Assembly: GCA_037367405.1 (NCBI GenBank)
Contig: JAZKJV010011400.1
Span: 248,001-312,000, forward strand
Origin: Ottelia alismoides
Taxonomy: Eukaryota > Streptophyta > Magnoliopsida > Alismatales > Hydrocharitaceae
DNA: 64,000 nt
Reading direction: 5' to 3'
This document shows positions 43,101 through 52,459 of this stretch, in pieces. Within the stretch, counting starts at the first letter, position 1. Each line of letters begins with the position of its first letter. The notes under the pieces are model-generated. The model did not search any database, was not told where the DNA came from, and saw only the letters and a list, made by a program, of their open reading frames with translations. A program made the translations under genes and the position numbers.

Positions 43101-43890
43101 AGTTGGCAAACGCGATGCCATCGGTGTCGAACGATCCGTCAATGGTGCCATTGGTATTGACTCGCATAACAAACATATCGAAGTTGATATTGTTAAATGC
43201 CAGGTTTACCCAACTGGTACCAACAACCAGAATGCGTCCATTGGCTTGCCGAGCCAGTCCGTAGGCCGTATCACGGTGCGTGTATTGCCTGACCACTTTT
43301 CCATCGATACCAAAGCTCGCATCGAGCTCGCCGTTGGTTTGGAGTCCGGCTATCGCGATACTCTCTTGCATGCCACCGGCGACAACGATGCGACCGCTGG
43401 GTTCGACTAGAAGCGCAGTGGCCCATTCGTTGGGGCCACCGAAGTCGATGTTAGCGATCCCATCGTTATCCCAAGTTTGATCCAACTCGCCGGTGGGCAA
43501 GTATCGCGCGACAACCATATCGGTGCTGTTGAATTGAGCAGTACCGCCGGCCACCAGCAGCTTGCCATCGGTTTGCAGAGCGATGGCTCGAACATACAGA
43601 GGCGGAGCAACTCGGCCCGCGATACCAAAATCCGCGTCGATCGAGCCGTCGGAGTTGAACCTCGCCATACCACCTTCACCGGCGGCCACGATGCGGCCAT
43701 CGCTCTGGATGACAGTGCCCTGTACCGCAGTGCCATAAGTTGCTGACTCGTTGAACTCAGTACGCACGATCCCGCCGGCGCCAAAGCTCGGATCCAGTTC
43801 GCCAGCGGAGAAGACAGCGCGAACCTCCAGCCGTTCCACCGACTGCCATCGCGAGATCCTGGAATGCCGCTGACGACGTGAGAGACTCAT
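40174..43890 (-). CDS. Giant delta-60 repeat protein with RTX calcium-binding repeats
   Basis: The 1238-residue protein has a planctomycete export-type start (SRISRWQSVERLEVRAVFSAG). Delta-60 repeats of about 55-60 residues follow to about residue 830, each with units like 'LQ-x-DGK-hhhAG' and 'R-h-x-x-(D/N)G-x-h-D-x-S-F'; these are predicted propeller-type strands. A linker domain follows, then RTX nonapeptides (GGNGNDLLYAGFGDDKLYGG and later copies) at about 1060-1150 that bind Ca2+. It is probably secreted or cell-surface. A paralogue lies at 46.5-50.1 kb. Confidence 0.9.
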   Translation of the reverse strand: MSLSRRQRHSRISRWQSVERLEVRAVFSAGELDPSFGAGGIVRTEFNESATYGTAVQGTVIQSDGRIVAAGEGGMARFNSDGSIDADFGIAGRVAPPLYVRAIALQTDGKLLVAGGTAQFNSTDMVVARYLPTGELDQTWDNDGIANIDFGGPNEWATALLVEPSGRIVVAGGMQESIAIAGLQTNGELDASFGIDGKVVRQYTHRDTAYGLARQANGRILVVGTSWVNLAFNNINFDMFVMRVNTNGTIDGSFDTDGIAFANFTASAYSRDSGRGIAVQADGRIVITGSVYGNFRQYAGVARFNSDGSLDNSFGTEGRVIYSVSTEVQTGSIFVLDDQQLLVTSYQNVMRLTTTGTLDSTYGTGGRSSTGGLAYAAARGADGSLVVGGTFFNLFAVKRLQADGAIDTSFSSDGVAFAAMGPSNDIATHSILQANGRLVVVGSSQLGFAVARYLSSGQLDTSFSQDGLHVIRFADQFYDATATSVALQADGKIVIAGWLRELNNSASYARVVVVRLNSDGSPDTSFSDDGWQITDLGGTAEANSVLIQPDGKILVGGVWNDHATLFRFLTGGSLDTSFSTDGVASMQTAGSTISSLALQPDGRILAAGNMRPSSFITTSYASVLMVARFHGRGWLDPTFGVSGRMVDPGNSIRTADDIVLLPDGSFVVVGDKSAYSQGTENSKIAVAQYDSAGNQSGELGTRIFSETEISSQSDFISFSPNSWGNAIHRQADGKYLVVGYTPSRMIIRRVTANGLADSSFAGDGVLEVGLPNERWRATNVLQQADGRILVTGHAQAPSVNGQENDFVVLRLQNQLPSSASTKVALNSQGAIEITDLWNRSDSFGLARTDDAIVITESSADSSFQVIGLPEVSGHGTRQVTIPLSMIESTGKPLIINSLGGDDLVTITSDSFDAPRTGLSFRGGTGLDKLSLANHLMPISWVMSGATNGSARPVGRVPITFVSVDTLEGGRAEDNFLLNFRGSSDRLRIDGGQGGINKLTLTANANMQFLQAFAPIAGTRLVVDDGRRQEYSLRNVGEVSLRGGIGNNLIDGRNFFGRATYNGGDGDDVIFGSSSVGTTLLGGNGNDLLYAGFGDDKLYGGAGDDLLSGNSGVDQLYGGDGRDVLEGGASPDILFGGAGEDMLVGGYFTLIGPSDPLARDAVLAAWRSPANYATRIDQLTNLGVGPGNSLKVAQNSTVYNEGASDTFFGSGGLDWFILDVDSETRQLRDRLAAEQLFDV

Positions 43891-43950
43891 GATGTATCCG
43901 CCTGCAAGAGAGTATTTGGCCAGCCCGCGCCCATCTTAACCGAAACCAAC

Positions 43951-44007
43951 CGGGGACACACCCGCTTGATCCCTCCCCGCGGTTGCCAACGCGCGGGGTC
44001 TGTCCCC
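43951..44007. repeat. REP-like inverted repeat downstream of the RAYT
   Basis: CGGGGACACACCCGC and GCGGGGTCTGTCCCC form an inverted pair in the 442-bp gap between the first delta-60 gene and the RAYT gene. The GGGGACA(C/G)ACCC core recurs on the other side of the RAYT gene. No gene is seen in the rest of the gap (43891-44332). Confidence 0.65.
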
Positions 44008-44332
44008 ATTGGTTTTTCCTGGGGTTTTCGAGCCTCGAAGGCCTCGCTTCGGCGGAGCTTGCGGTCGATTTTTCTTCCGCCATGGCCTCTGGCGCTGGCC
44101 GATGCCTAGATCATGGGGCGTTTACGCCCAGTCGGCAGCCGTTTTGAGAATTTCTGCGCGTCGCGCCACCTGCTGGTGACCGTTTCGCCCCTCATCCGCG
44201 CAGACCGTGAGCCTGACCTGCTAGCTGCAGGTTTGTTTTCTCGAGTGGCTCGCCTCTCTTTCAGGCGGCCATGAGTTAAGAGATGAGGGTTTTTGGGTTA
44301 GTAGCCTTCGCTACCCGGCAGCCTGCGCTGCT

Positions 44333-45889
44333 TTAGGGGCTTGCAGGCTTGGCTCGCTTGCCTGGCGGTGAGCCAAGGGAGCCTGAGGAGCCCGGTGATT
44401 GCGCGGCGAGCGCTAGCTCGCCCTTGGTGGGCCGTTGGTCGCTGCTGCCAGCGGCCTCGGATGATTCTGGAGTCTCTGGCGTCAGCATGGCTCGGGTGGC
44501 TTGGGGCAAGTGAAAGCGTCGGCCGCGAGCGGCCTGGTGCGCTTCGATCGAGGCAGGCATACCGGCCACCACGCTAAAGAGCTCGCCGAAGTTATTGACC
44601 AGTTCCAGCCACGCTTCTTCGCTGATCCCCAGCCGCTTGATCAGTGGCGGTGTGTCGGCTGGCGTAAAGCCGCGTTTGTCTTTGCGAATCTGCCGCGCAC
44701 ACCAGTCCAGTATCTCCAGGTAATGACCAAAGCTCATCTCCAGATAACCCCGGTCGCTGCAGCGCTGATGACTGCGGCTGGGATAAGCCAGGCTGGGAAT
44801 GTGCGAAGGGTTGACCGAAAACGGCGCCAGGTAACCACCCAGCCGCCAAGGCTCAGGCGGCTCTCCGCGCAGACGCGTGATCTCCGGTGACTCACGCTCA
44901 TGAGCAGCTTCATCATCTTCGTCTTCGTCCTCGTCATCGTCATCTTCATCTTCTGCATCCATCTGCCTGGCGTTGGCCTGGCACATCTCTTCCAGCCGCG
45001 TCGTGAGCATGTCAGCCAGCTCTTGCACACTACCAGGCCGCTTCACTTCTAGCTCGGCTCGTGGTGCAGGATAAGCGCTGTCGTTCCTTTCCTGCTTTTC
45101 CAGGCTCTCGTAGTTGCCAGCCAGGACAGCTTCCACCAGACGGCGATCCTCTTCGCGCTGTGCACGAACCGCATCATCCTCGGGCAGCGAATCATCCAAT
45201 TGGCCAGCCTCCGCAGCTTGGCTTTCCGCTTGCTTAAGGGAAGCCAGCATGTCGCGCACGCGAGCCTGCACCGAGGCGAACCGGCTCTTCTCCAGTTCAT
45301 AAACCATCACAGCCCGGATCGGGTTGAGGTTGATGTACAGCGAACAGGCCAGGACCGCCTCTGCATCCAGCAGAAGAATGCTCTTGAAGCGAGTGTCCCA
45401 GAACTTGCCCCAGCCGGGACCTTCCAGGTTGGCTCGCTGGGCGATCGATTGGCAGATCTTGCGCACAAACCACGAGATGTTGCTCAGGCGCCGGCGGATC
45501 TCGGCCAGCTTCTCCTTGTTGTTGACCAAGGCTTTGATCTCAGCTTTGGTTGGTACCTTGGGGGTGCCGTCTTTCTTGCGGCGTTTGGGGTACAGGAGCA
45601 GCCAGCGTCGAGCCGCTTCTTTATCGCTCCAGCATTTGACGATGTCGGGCCGCGACCGGAGGATCATATGGAAGTGGTTATCCATGATGGCATGTTCGAT
45701 CAGGTCGATGCCAAAGTAGCGAGCGGCCAGCTTGGAGCCGCGGCGAAACCAACGTTTGCGGTGCGAGTGATCTTTGCCGGTTTTCTTGTCGTAGCCCATC
45801 AGGTACTCGCCGCGGACGCAGCGATTGGTGACGTGGACAGTGGCTACTTCATCGGGACTAAAGATTTCCTTACGAGCAACTCGGGCCAT
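44333..45889 (-). CDS. REP-associated tyrosine transposase (RAYT), long planctomycete form
   Basis: The 518-residue protein has an N-terminal Y1 HUH domain: metal-binding HUH pair in MDNHFHMIL, with a candidate nucleophile Tyr in the following helix region (ACSLYINLNPIRA). A long extension follows with an acidic low-complexity run (EDEDDDDEDEDEDDEAAHE) and a Pro/Ser-rich end. AAGGAGG fits ATG 45889 better than 45895. RAYTs mobilise or maintain REP palindromes. It sits between two paralogous delta-60 genes, flanked by GGGGACA-type repeats. Confidence 0.88.
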   Translation of the reverse strand: MARVARKEIFSPDEVATVHVTNRCVRGEYLMGYDKKTGKDHSHRKRWFRRGSKLAARYFGIDLIEHAIMDNHFHMILRSRPDIVKCWSDKEAARRWLLLYPKRRKKDGTPKVPTKAEIKALVNNKEKLAEIRRRLSNISWFVRKICQSIAQRANLEGPGWGKFWDTRFKSILLLDAEAVLACSLYINLNPIRAVMVYELEKSRFASVQARVRDMLASLKQAESQAAEAGQLDDSLPEDDAVRAQREEDRRLVEAVLAGNYESLEKQERNDSAYPAPRAELEVKRPGSVQELADMLTTRLEEMCQANARQMDAEDEDDDDEDEDEDDEAAHERESPEITRLRGEPPEPWRLGGYLAPFSVNPSHIPSLAYPSRSHQRCSDRGYLEMSFGHYLEILDWCARQIRKDKRGFTPADTPPLIKRLGISEEAWLELVNNFGELFSVVAGMPASIEAHQAARGRRFHLPQATRAMLTPETPESSEAAGSSDQRPTKGELALAAQSPGSSGSLGSPPGKRAKPASP

Positions 45890-46230
45890 GGTCATTCCTC
45901 CTTAAGCCGTTGCTAGCGTTACCTTTGCCGAAAGCCACACCAGCGCAGCCTCGGCCCCTGCGGGGCAGCGACTGCAGCGATCAAAGAAGCGGTCAGACAG
46001 GTCACACGCCCCAAGGGGAGCGACCAGTCACCCACAGCGGACCGAGAGCAGCATCTGCCAACCTTTATAGATAAGGAATGCTTCAAGGGCCCCCGAAGGG
46101 TGGCCAGCAGGCCAAAGGTGGCTAAACACCAGGGAAAAGTGAATTTGGGCCGAAGAGAAGTTTTTGAAGAATCTTGCAGATCTTCACAAACAGGCTCTCC
46201 ATCATTTGCATGCATTGCCCTCGATCGTTA

Positions 46231-46420
46231 GCTAGCAAAAGAGCGTGGGGACACACCCTGCGCGGGACGGTCTGGGGACACACCCTGCGCGGGACGGTCG
46301 ATTGCTAGCAAAAGGGGACGGGGACAGACCCTGTGCATTGGGAGAGGGACGTTGGTTTGCTAGCAACGTCAGTGAATCGGGGTGCATACAAGACGGGGAT
46401 TGCCAGGGTGTGTCCCCAAC
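46231..46420. repeat. GGGGACACACCCTGCGCGGGACGG direct repeats
   Basis: Two adjacent copies (46247-46270 and 46274-46298) and degenerate relatives (GGGGACAGACCCTGTGCATT near 46319) are interleaved with TTGCTAGCAA(A) units. They lie in the 590-bp gap upstream of the RAYT gene and probably are its REP-like substrate. No gene is found in 45890-46480. Confidence 0.75.
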
Positions 46421-46480
46421 CAGCGATGTGCCCAACCAGCGATGTGGTAGGGGATTTTTGGACAACGATTGCGTGGGTGG

Positions 46481-49400
46481 CTAGGGAGCGTTTAGTTGCT
46501 CGCTGGGAGATCGGTCGCGGAGGCCGGCGCTGGGGGATTGGGTTTCACTGGTCAGGTTCGCAAAGTACCAATCCTGGCCTAGCTGACCATAGAACGTATC
46601 GACATCTTGGTCATCCTCCACACCGCGGTAGTTGCTGCTGTAGGTCAGTTTGTAGACCCGCGAACGGCCGACTCCTACACTGCTCAATTGCCTCACGCGC
46701 TCTGTATAGCTGCTGCTGGAGAACCATTTCGACAACAACTCCTGACGCAGCCCATGACTCTGCGGAAAACTCAACAACTCCATGGTCCCACCGATCAGCA
46801 AATCATCGCCTTCACCACCGGCCAGCCAATCCGGTCCGCGGCCGCCGACCAGGACGTCTCGGCCACTGTTGCCCGACAGACGGTCCATCCCCGCCATGCC
46901 TACCAAGAGATCGTTGCCCGCGCCTCCTGACAACACATCCTCAGTCCCGCCGCCCACAACAATGTCATCACCCTCTTGAGCGTCTACTGTCGAACTGAGA
47001 TTGGCAGTCATCACCAAATCGTTGCCCGCTCCGGCCTTGATGCGCAGTTCGACTGGCCAGTCTCGGAAGTCCAATTGATTGTCACTGGCCCCCGTTGTGA
47101 TCTGGGCAATCTCGATCGATCGCACTGCATATTCTTGCGGCTCAATCACACCCACCACCAGATAACGGTCAAACACCGGCAAATGCTGAACGACGCGCAT
47201 ATCCTGATCAGCACTCAGTTGCAGCACATCTTGCCCCGCTCCACCATCGATTGCCAAAGTCTGATTACTGCCTTCATACAACAATCGAAACGTATCGACC
47301 TTGCTGCCACCAAAGAGTTTTTCAACGTCGGTAAAGTTGATCGGCACGCGAGCCAGCGGACGCGCAGAACCTGAATCGACACCAGAGAGCACCCAGGAGA
47401 CCGCCACGGTATATGCACTCAAATCAATCGCATCGGCTCCCTCACCGCCGCGTACGAACATCCCAAAACTGGGCGCATCAAACGAATCACTAAACGCCAG
47501 TCGATCGTCACCCAGGCCCGCACTGATAACCAGCGCCTTGCGAGTACTCTCCAGCAACGACAACGGAATCCTGATTTGTTTCGTCCCGTCACCACCGACT
47601 TCCGGCAATCCAACTACCGTGAACGCAACTCGACGGTCTCGAGACAAATCCGTGACGATAATCTCTGTGTCCGTCCGCGCAAAGCTCCAGAAATCATCAT
47701 GCGACCAGCGATCAGCAATCACCACCTGGCCACTGGCGCTCAAGCTGACGGTCGTCGTTACAGCAGCCGGTTGAACCAAGGTGAATCGCGCCAGCATGAA
47801 GTCGCCCTCACTGAACTCAAAACCGCTTTCACCCCAAGTACCTGTAACCAACAGGCCGTTGCCAGGCAGACGATGCAACTGGTTGAACCTCACGACCTGG
47901 TCGCTGCGAGCAATCCAATCACCGTTGCCCGCAAAGCTCTCGTCCAACGTACCATCGCCGCGTAGAACACGAACTACCGCCTGCTGACCGACCATCCCCG
48001 CCAGAGCCAACCTGCCGTCAGCCAGCGTCGTCATCGATGCTGATTGAAAGTAAGCTGGCTCGGGATAATAGTCGGTATCGATCGCATACGACTGGACATT
48101 CATCTGAAAAGTATCATCACGTGTACCATCGGCAAAGTAACGCTCGATCTCTTGTCCATTACCGATCACATAAAAGCGGCCATCACTCAGAACTTCCATA
48201 TCGCGTGTACGAACCACCGAACTTTCCGCGGCTACGATCTTTCCACTCTGCCCGAAGGTCGAATCGATGGCACCATTGGACTTGAACCGAGTCATCAACA
48301 ACGACTGACGTCCATACGCCAAATAGCCCACACCCAGGATGCGACCGTCAGCCTGCAAGGCAATGTCATTGATGACGGCTCCGGTGGTGGCCATCGTCGA
48401 AATACCATCGGTGCTAAAACCAACGTCCAGCGAACCGTTCGCGTTATAGCGAACAAGACTAGCCAACGGCCCGCCCCAATATGTATTGACGCTGACGACG
48501 ATCTTGCCATCAGGCTGCAGCAACATGGCAGAAGGCCGGTCCTCTCCGCCGGTGAAAATTGTCGTGATCACCATCCCATCATTCGAAAAGGTCCTATCCA
48601 AGGTGCCGTCGCTATTGAACCGCATGACAATCAAATCACCCACATTGGTTTCAATGGTGCCGGCCACTACTATCTTGCCGTCCGGCTGAATCAATACGCA
48701 TTCCAAGTTGGGCAAAGTCGTCCCGGCGGGCGCTGGAATCAACAAACGACCATCCTGGGCGAAGCTGTTGTCCAATCGTCCATCTGGCAAATACCTGGCC
48801 ACGGCGAACATCGATTGACTACTTCCAACAACTACAATCTTCCCATCAGGTCCAACGGCCGACCCACCCGCCTCGTCATCACTGGATCCCGGCCTGGAAG
48901 CCACGACACCGTCAACTCCGAAGCTCACGTCAGCCGCACCTGTGCTGGTCAGCCTCCGAACTGCAAACATGTTCCCCATGCCACTGGCCAAAATAACTTT
49001 GCCATCAGGCTGCAGTGCCATCCCACGCTGACTGCCAGCAGCTCCCGTGTTCCCAGTCCAAGTCGAATCCAGGTCACCACTACTCTGGAATCGCAATACA
49101 CCAAACAGAGTCTGGACCACCAAACGACCATCGGGCTGCTGAAGGATAGTGACGTCCGGTCCAATTTGACCACTCTGAATCAACCAGCCGTCACCGGAAA
49201 ACGTTTTGTCCAGGACTCCACTGCTAGTAAAACGCGCCAGTCCCAAAAGGTTGCTGTTAGTAATCGAGGCTACCATGATCTTGCCATCAGACAGAATCGT
49301 CAGTCCGGCCGCCTGATCCAAAGCAGCCGAGTTATTCAGAAACGATACGCGACTCTGACCAGCTTGCCCAAAGCTCGTATCGATACTGCCATTGGCATGA

Positions 49401-50101
49401 AAACGCGCGACAAAGGCATCGACCGAACGCGCCGGGTAGACCAATTCTTCAGTCGTCGTACCAGCGACCAAGATCTGACCACTGGGCAACAGTTGCAACG
49501 TATGTGCTACCTCCTGGTCATTCCACTGAGCGATCACGCGGCCTCCGACTCCAAAACTTCTATCGACTGCCCCCGTACTGGTCAGCCGCAATAGCGCCAT
49601 CTGTCTGCCGCTTGAGCCGGCTACTACGATCCGACCCATCGAATCCACTTGAACGTCATTGGCCAAGTCATCTGACTCACCCAAATCCACAATCGCCGTG
49701 CCGGCCTTGCCAAAAGACAAATCCAATTGGCCATTAGAGAGGTAGCGGGAAACATAGAAATCGGTGCCATACCATCGCGCGCCGCCGGCGACCACAAACT
49801 TGCCATCCGCCTGAACTGCTAAAGCCTTGATATAGAATGATCTACCGGTACGGCCTTCCAGCCCAAAGGTTGGATCGCGTTGGCCATCTGGCAAGTAACG
49901 ATCAATGGTCCGATCACCAGCAGCCAGGATCTTGCCATCAGAGAGTACTTCAACGTCATAAGCCGTCGCACCGCCACTGGCCGATTCGACAAACCCGTCG
50001 ATGACGACACCTTGGTCGCCAAAGGTTGGATCCAGGCCGCTAACAGCTAACGGCAATCGCGATTCCAAGACTTCTACCCACAATTGGCGTCTTAGCTTCA
50101 T
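46481..50101 (-). CDS. Giant delta-60 repeat protein with RTX calcium-binding repeats, paralogue
   Basis: The 1206-residue protein starts MKLRRQLWVEVLESRLPLAVSG, an LES-R-box export leader seen in planctomycete surface proteins. Delta-60 repeats (LQPDGKIVVAGT, VQADGKFVVAGG, RFNSDGTLDRTFS) run to about residue 800, followed by a linker domain, then RTX repeats (GGAGNDLLVGMAGMDRLSGNSGRDVLVGG) near 1060-1130. Domain order and closing residues match the 40.2-43.9 kb protein, so the pair arose by duplication. Probably secreted and Ca2+-stabilised; function unknown. Confidence 0.9.
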   Translation of the reverse strand: MKLRRQLWVEVLESRLPLAVSGLDPTFGDQGVVIDGFVESASGGATAYDVEVLSDGKILAAGDRTIDRYLPDGQRDPTFGLEGRTGRSFYIKALAVQADGKFVVAGGARWYGTDFYVSRYLSNGQLDLSFGKAGTAIVDLGESDDLANDVQVDSMGRIVVAGSSGRQMALLRLTSTGAVDRSFGVGGRVIAQWNDQEVAHTLQLLPSGQILVAGTTTEELVYPARSVDAFVARFHANGSIDTSFGQAGQSRVSFLNNSAALDQAAGLTILSDGKIMVASITNSNLLGLARFTSSGVLDKTFSGDGWLIQSGQIGPDVTILQQPDGRLVVQTLFGVLRFQSSGDLDSTWTGNTGAAGSQRGMALQPDGKVILASGMGNMFAVRRLTSTGAADVSFGVDGVVASRPGSSDDEAGGSAVGPDGKIVVVGSSQSMFAVARYLPDGRLDNSFAQDGRLLIPAPAGTTLPNLECVLIQPDGKIVVAGTIETNVGDLIVMRFNSDGTLDRTFSNDGMVITTIFTGGEDRPSAMLLQPDGKIVVSVNTYWGGPLASLVRYNANGSLDVGFSTDGISTMATTGAVINDIALQADGRILGVGYLAYGRQSLLMTRFKSNGAIDSTFGQSGKIVAAESSVVRTRDMEVLSDGRFYVIGNGQEIERYFADGTRDDTFQMNVQSYAIDTDYYPEPAYFQSASMTTLADGRLALAGMVGQQAVVRVLRGDGTLDESFAGNGDWIARSDQVVRFNQLHRLPGNGLLVTGTWGESGFEFSEGDFMLARFTLVQPAAVTTTVSLSASGQVVIADRWSHDDFWSFARTDTEIIVTDLSRDRRVAFTVVGLPEVGGDGTKQIRIPLSLLESTRKALVISAGLGDDRLAFSDSFDAPSFGMFVRGGEGADAIDLSAYTVAVSWVLSGVDSGSARPLARVPINFTDVEKLFGGSKVDTFRLLYEGSNQTLAIDGGAGQDVLQLSADQDMRVVQHLPVFDRYLVVGVIEPQEYAVRSIEIAQITTGASDNQLDFRDWPVELRIKAGAGNDLVMTANLSSTVDAQEGDDIVVGGGTEDVLSGGAGNDLLVGMAGMDRLSGNSGRDVLVGGRGPDWLAGGEGDDLLIGGTMELLSFPQSHGLRQELLSKWFSSSSYTERVRQLSSVGVGRSRVYKLTYSSNYRGVEDDQDVDTFYGQLGQDWYFANLTSETQSPSAGLRDRSPSEQLNAP

Positions 50102-50161
50102 GTTTTTCAGCTCGGGCTAACGCATGATGTTGGCTGGAAATACCGCTCACACCGGGATCTT

Positions 50162-50203
50162 TCACCTCAGGGAAGTCACCTCAGGGAAGTCACCTCAGGA
50201 GAG
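50162..50203. repeat. Three tandem 14-bp units
   Basis: TCACCTCAGGGAAG is repeated three times head to tail (the third unit varies to GAGAG) upstream of the delta-60 gene and downstream of cstA. It could be a regulator-binding array or simple slippage. Confidence 0.7.
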
Positions 50204-50345
50204 TCGGCTTTAAAATGGCCAAGCAAGTTCGCATCATACCGCGCGGAATCATGGCCGGCTGAAAGATCAGCCTGTGCCAATGTGGTTCGTACGGAGATCG
50301 TTCATGGGAGAAAAGCTGCGGTCATGAACGTCCGATTACTTCACC

Positions 50346-52451
50346 TCAGCTAATCAGCCATTCGCGGCGTCTGGGTGAAAGCCACTGGGTCAGGGCGTAA
50401 ACCAGAATGACCACAAAACTGACCACCAAGAAGATGGTCGCAGCAATGTTCAACCCGCCCTGAATCATCATGCTCCAGTTATTGTTTTTCACACCTGTTA
50501 ACCAGATGTTCCAGAACTTTCCGGTTACCAGGCTGTTAGCCGCTGTCATCGTGGTGGTGGTCACGAAGGCCAATGGCAACAGGGTGACCCACACGTAGCG
50601 TGCTCGCCCAATCGAGATCAGGTACGTGGTGACTACAATCAACGCAATCGCGGCCAATAATTGGTTGGCGATCCCGAACATGGGCCATATCGTATCGATC
50701 GATCCGGTCCATATCAGACCGCCCCAGCCCAAGGTCACCAGAGCCGTCGACATGATCACGCCTGGAGTCCAGTCCACGCGTTCAAACGGCTTATAGAATT
50801 TACTCAAGATCTCTTGCAATAGAAATCGAGCGATGCGCGTACCGGTATCAATGGTGGTCAAGATAAACAAGGCTTCGAACATAATGGCGAAGTGATACCA
50901 ATACTTGACCAGCGACTCAATCGATACGCTTGGAGCAATTCGAGCGGTGGCTTGCGTCATGATCTGGGCCATACCAACCGCCAGGGTCACCGCACCACCA
51001 GTTCTTCCGCGCAAACTCTCGCCACCGACTTGCTGCTCGATGACGTTCAAGTGATCGACATCGGCGCCCAGTTGCACCAGGCGATCTGCATACTGACTAA
51101 TGTTTTCAATCTTGATGTTGATCGCCCAGTAGTCCGCTTGCGGTAACGCGGCGGCAGACAACAAAGCCACCACGCCGACCAGTCCCTCCAGCAACATACT
51201 GCCATAACCAATCATGCGGACATCCGTTTCCTGGTCGACCATCTTGGGGGTCGTGCCCGAAGAGACCAGGGCATGAAAACCCGAGATGGCTCCGCACATG
51301 ATGCAAATAAAGACAAACGGGAAGATGGCTCCATCAAAGTAAGGTCCGCCACCACCGGCAAAGACCGGATTGACTGCAGGGGCACTCAGCACAGGATTGG
51401 CGATCATGATGCCACCGACCAGCAAGATAATCGTGCCAATCTTCAGAAAGCTAGAGAGATAGTCGCGCGGGCACAGCAAGAGCCACACAGGCAGTACTGA
51501 AGCTACGAAACCATAAATGCAAATCGCAGTGATGGTCCCGGAGCGCGACAGCGAGAAGTATGGTTCCAGCGATGAACCAGGAATCCAATTGCCAACCACC
51601 GTTGCCGCCAGGACAGCCGCTGCACCGATCAAGGAAGCTTCGCCCACGCGGCCCGGACGCAGCTTGTACATATACAGTCCCACAAACAGCGCGATCGGTA
51701 TGGTGCAAAAGATTGTAAAGCTGCCCCAACTACTGCCCGGTACACTTTCATAGGTACCAGCCGGCAACTCGATTTCCGTTTTGGAACTATCGAGCGCGGT
51801 ATCTTTCGGCAAGTGCAACTCGAAACCTTCGCTGCGTTTAGCCGTAGCACCATTGGGATAGAGAGTTGTTGATTGCGTCGGAACACTCAGGATTGGTCCA
51901 GCAGGACCTTCTTCCATCTTCATCACCTGGCTGGTCGAGATCTTGGTACCCTTGGCCAGGTTGATCTGCTCGCCACCCAGGGCCTTTACCACTACCATCC
52001 CCAAGCCGGAGAGCGCAATGATCACAATGAAGAGAATGGCAATGGCTGCGATGTTCCCTGGCACGCCACCTAACAATCGACGCGCCAGTTCGGCCAGCGA
52101 TTTGCCGTCGTTGCGCACCGATGCCGCCAAGACCATCATGTCTTGAACTGCGCCAGCCAGGCAGACGCCAATTACCAACCACAGCAAACCCGGCATATAG
52201 CCAAACTGAATCGCCAGCACCGGACCGATCAGTGGTCCAGCACCTGAGATGGCTGCGAAGTGATGGCCAAACAGCACACCACGATTGGTAGGATGATAGT
52301 TCTGACCATCGTGGTGCACATGAGCCGGAGTGCGATTCGCATTGCTCAGGCCCATGACCTTAAAAGCCAAAAAGCGACTGTAAAAGCGATACGCGATAGC
52401 CATGGCCGCCAGGACGGCCAGGATTACAGGCAGAGCGTGGAGGGATTGCAT
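50346..52451 (-). CDS. cstA: Carbon starvation protein CstA family transporter
   Basis: The 701-residue polytopic membrane protein has the N-terminal CstA signature (NRTPAHVHHDGQNYHPTNRGVLFGHHFAAISGAGPLIGPVLA) and many transmembrane helices. A periplasmic insertion of about 80 residues lies near residues 165-245 (TLYPNGATAKRSEGFELHLPKD). CstA proteins import peptides or pyruvate under carbon limitation. It ends the minus-strand run that includes the kinase gene, 8 bp after the kinase stop. Confidence 0.93.
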   Translation of the reverse strand: MQSLHALPVILAVLAAMAIAYRFYSRFLAFKVMGLSNANRTPAHVHHDGQNYHPTNRGVLFGHHFAAISGAGPLIGPVLAIQFGYMPGLLWLVIGVCLAGAVQDMMVLAASVRNDGKSLAELARRLLGGVPGNIAAIAILFIVIIALSGLGMVVVKALGGEQINLAKGTKISTSQVMKMEEGPAGPILSVPTQSTTLYPNGATAKRSEGFELHLPKDTALDSSKTEIELPAGTYESVPGSSWGSFTIFCTIPIALFVGLYMYKLRPGRVGEASLIGAAAVLAATVVGNWIPGSSLEPYFSLSRSGTITAICIYGFVASVLPVWLLLCPRDYLSSFLKIGTIILLVGGIMIANPVLSAPAVNPVFAGGGGPYFDGAIFPFVFICIMCGAISGFHALVSSGTTPKMVDQETDVRMIGYGSMLLEGLVGVVALLSAAALPQADYWAINIKIENISQYADRLVQLGADVDHLNVIEQQVGGESLRGRTGGAVTLAVGMAQIMTQATARIAPSVSIESLVKYWYHFAIMFEALFILTTIDTGTRIARFLLQEILSKFYKPFERVDWTPGVIMSTALVTLGWGGLIWTGSIDTIWPMFGIANQLLAAIALIVVTTYLISIGRARYVWVTLLPLAFVTTTTMTAANSLVTGKFWNIWLTGVKNNNWSMMIQGGLNIAATIFLVVSFVVILVYALTQWLSPRRREWLIS

Positions 52452-52459
52452 GCGGGGGT

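Noticed and set aside
48044..49594. 516-codon plus-strand frame opposite the second delta-60 gene
   Set aside because: It is a shadow of a highly repetitive coding strand, with low-complexity content and no ribosome site or domain. The same applies to other long antisense frames at 33.8-34.5 kb and 45.2-45.9 kb.
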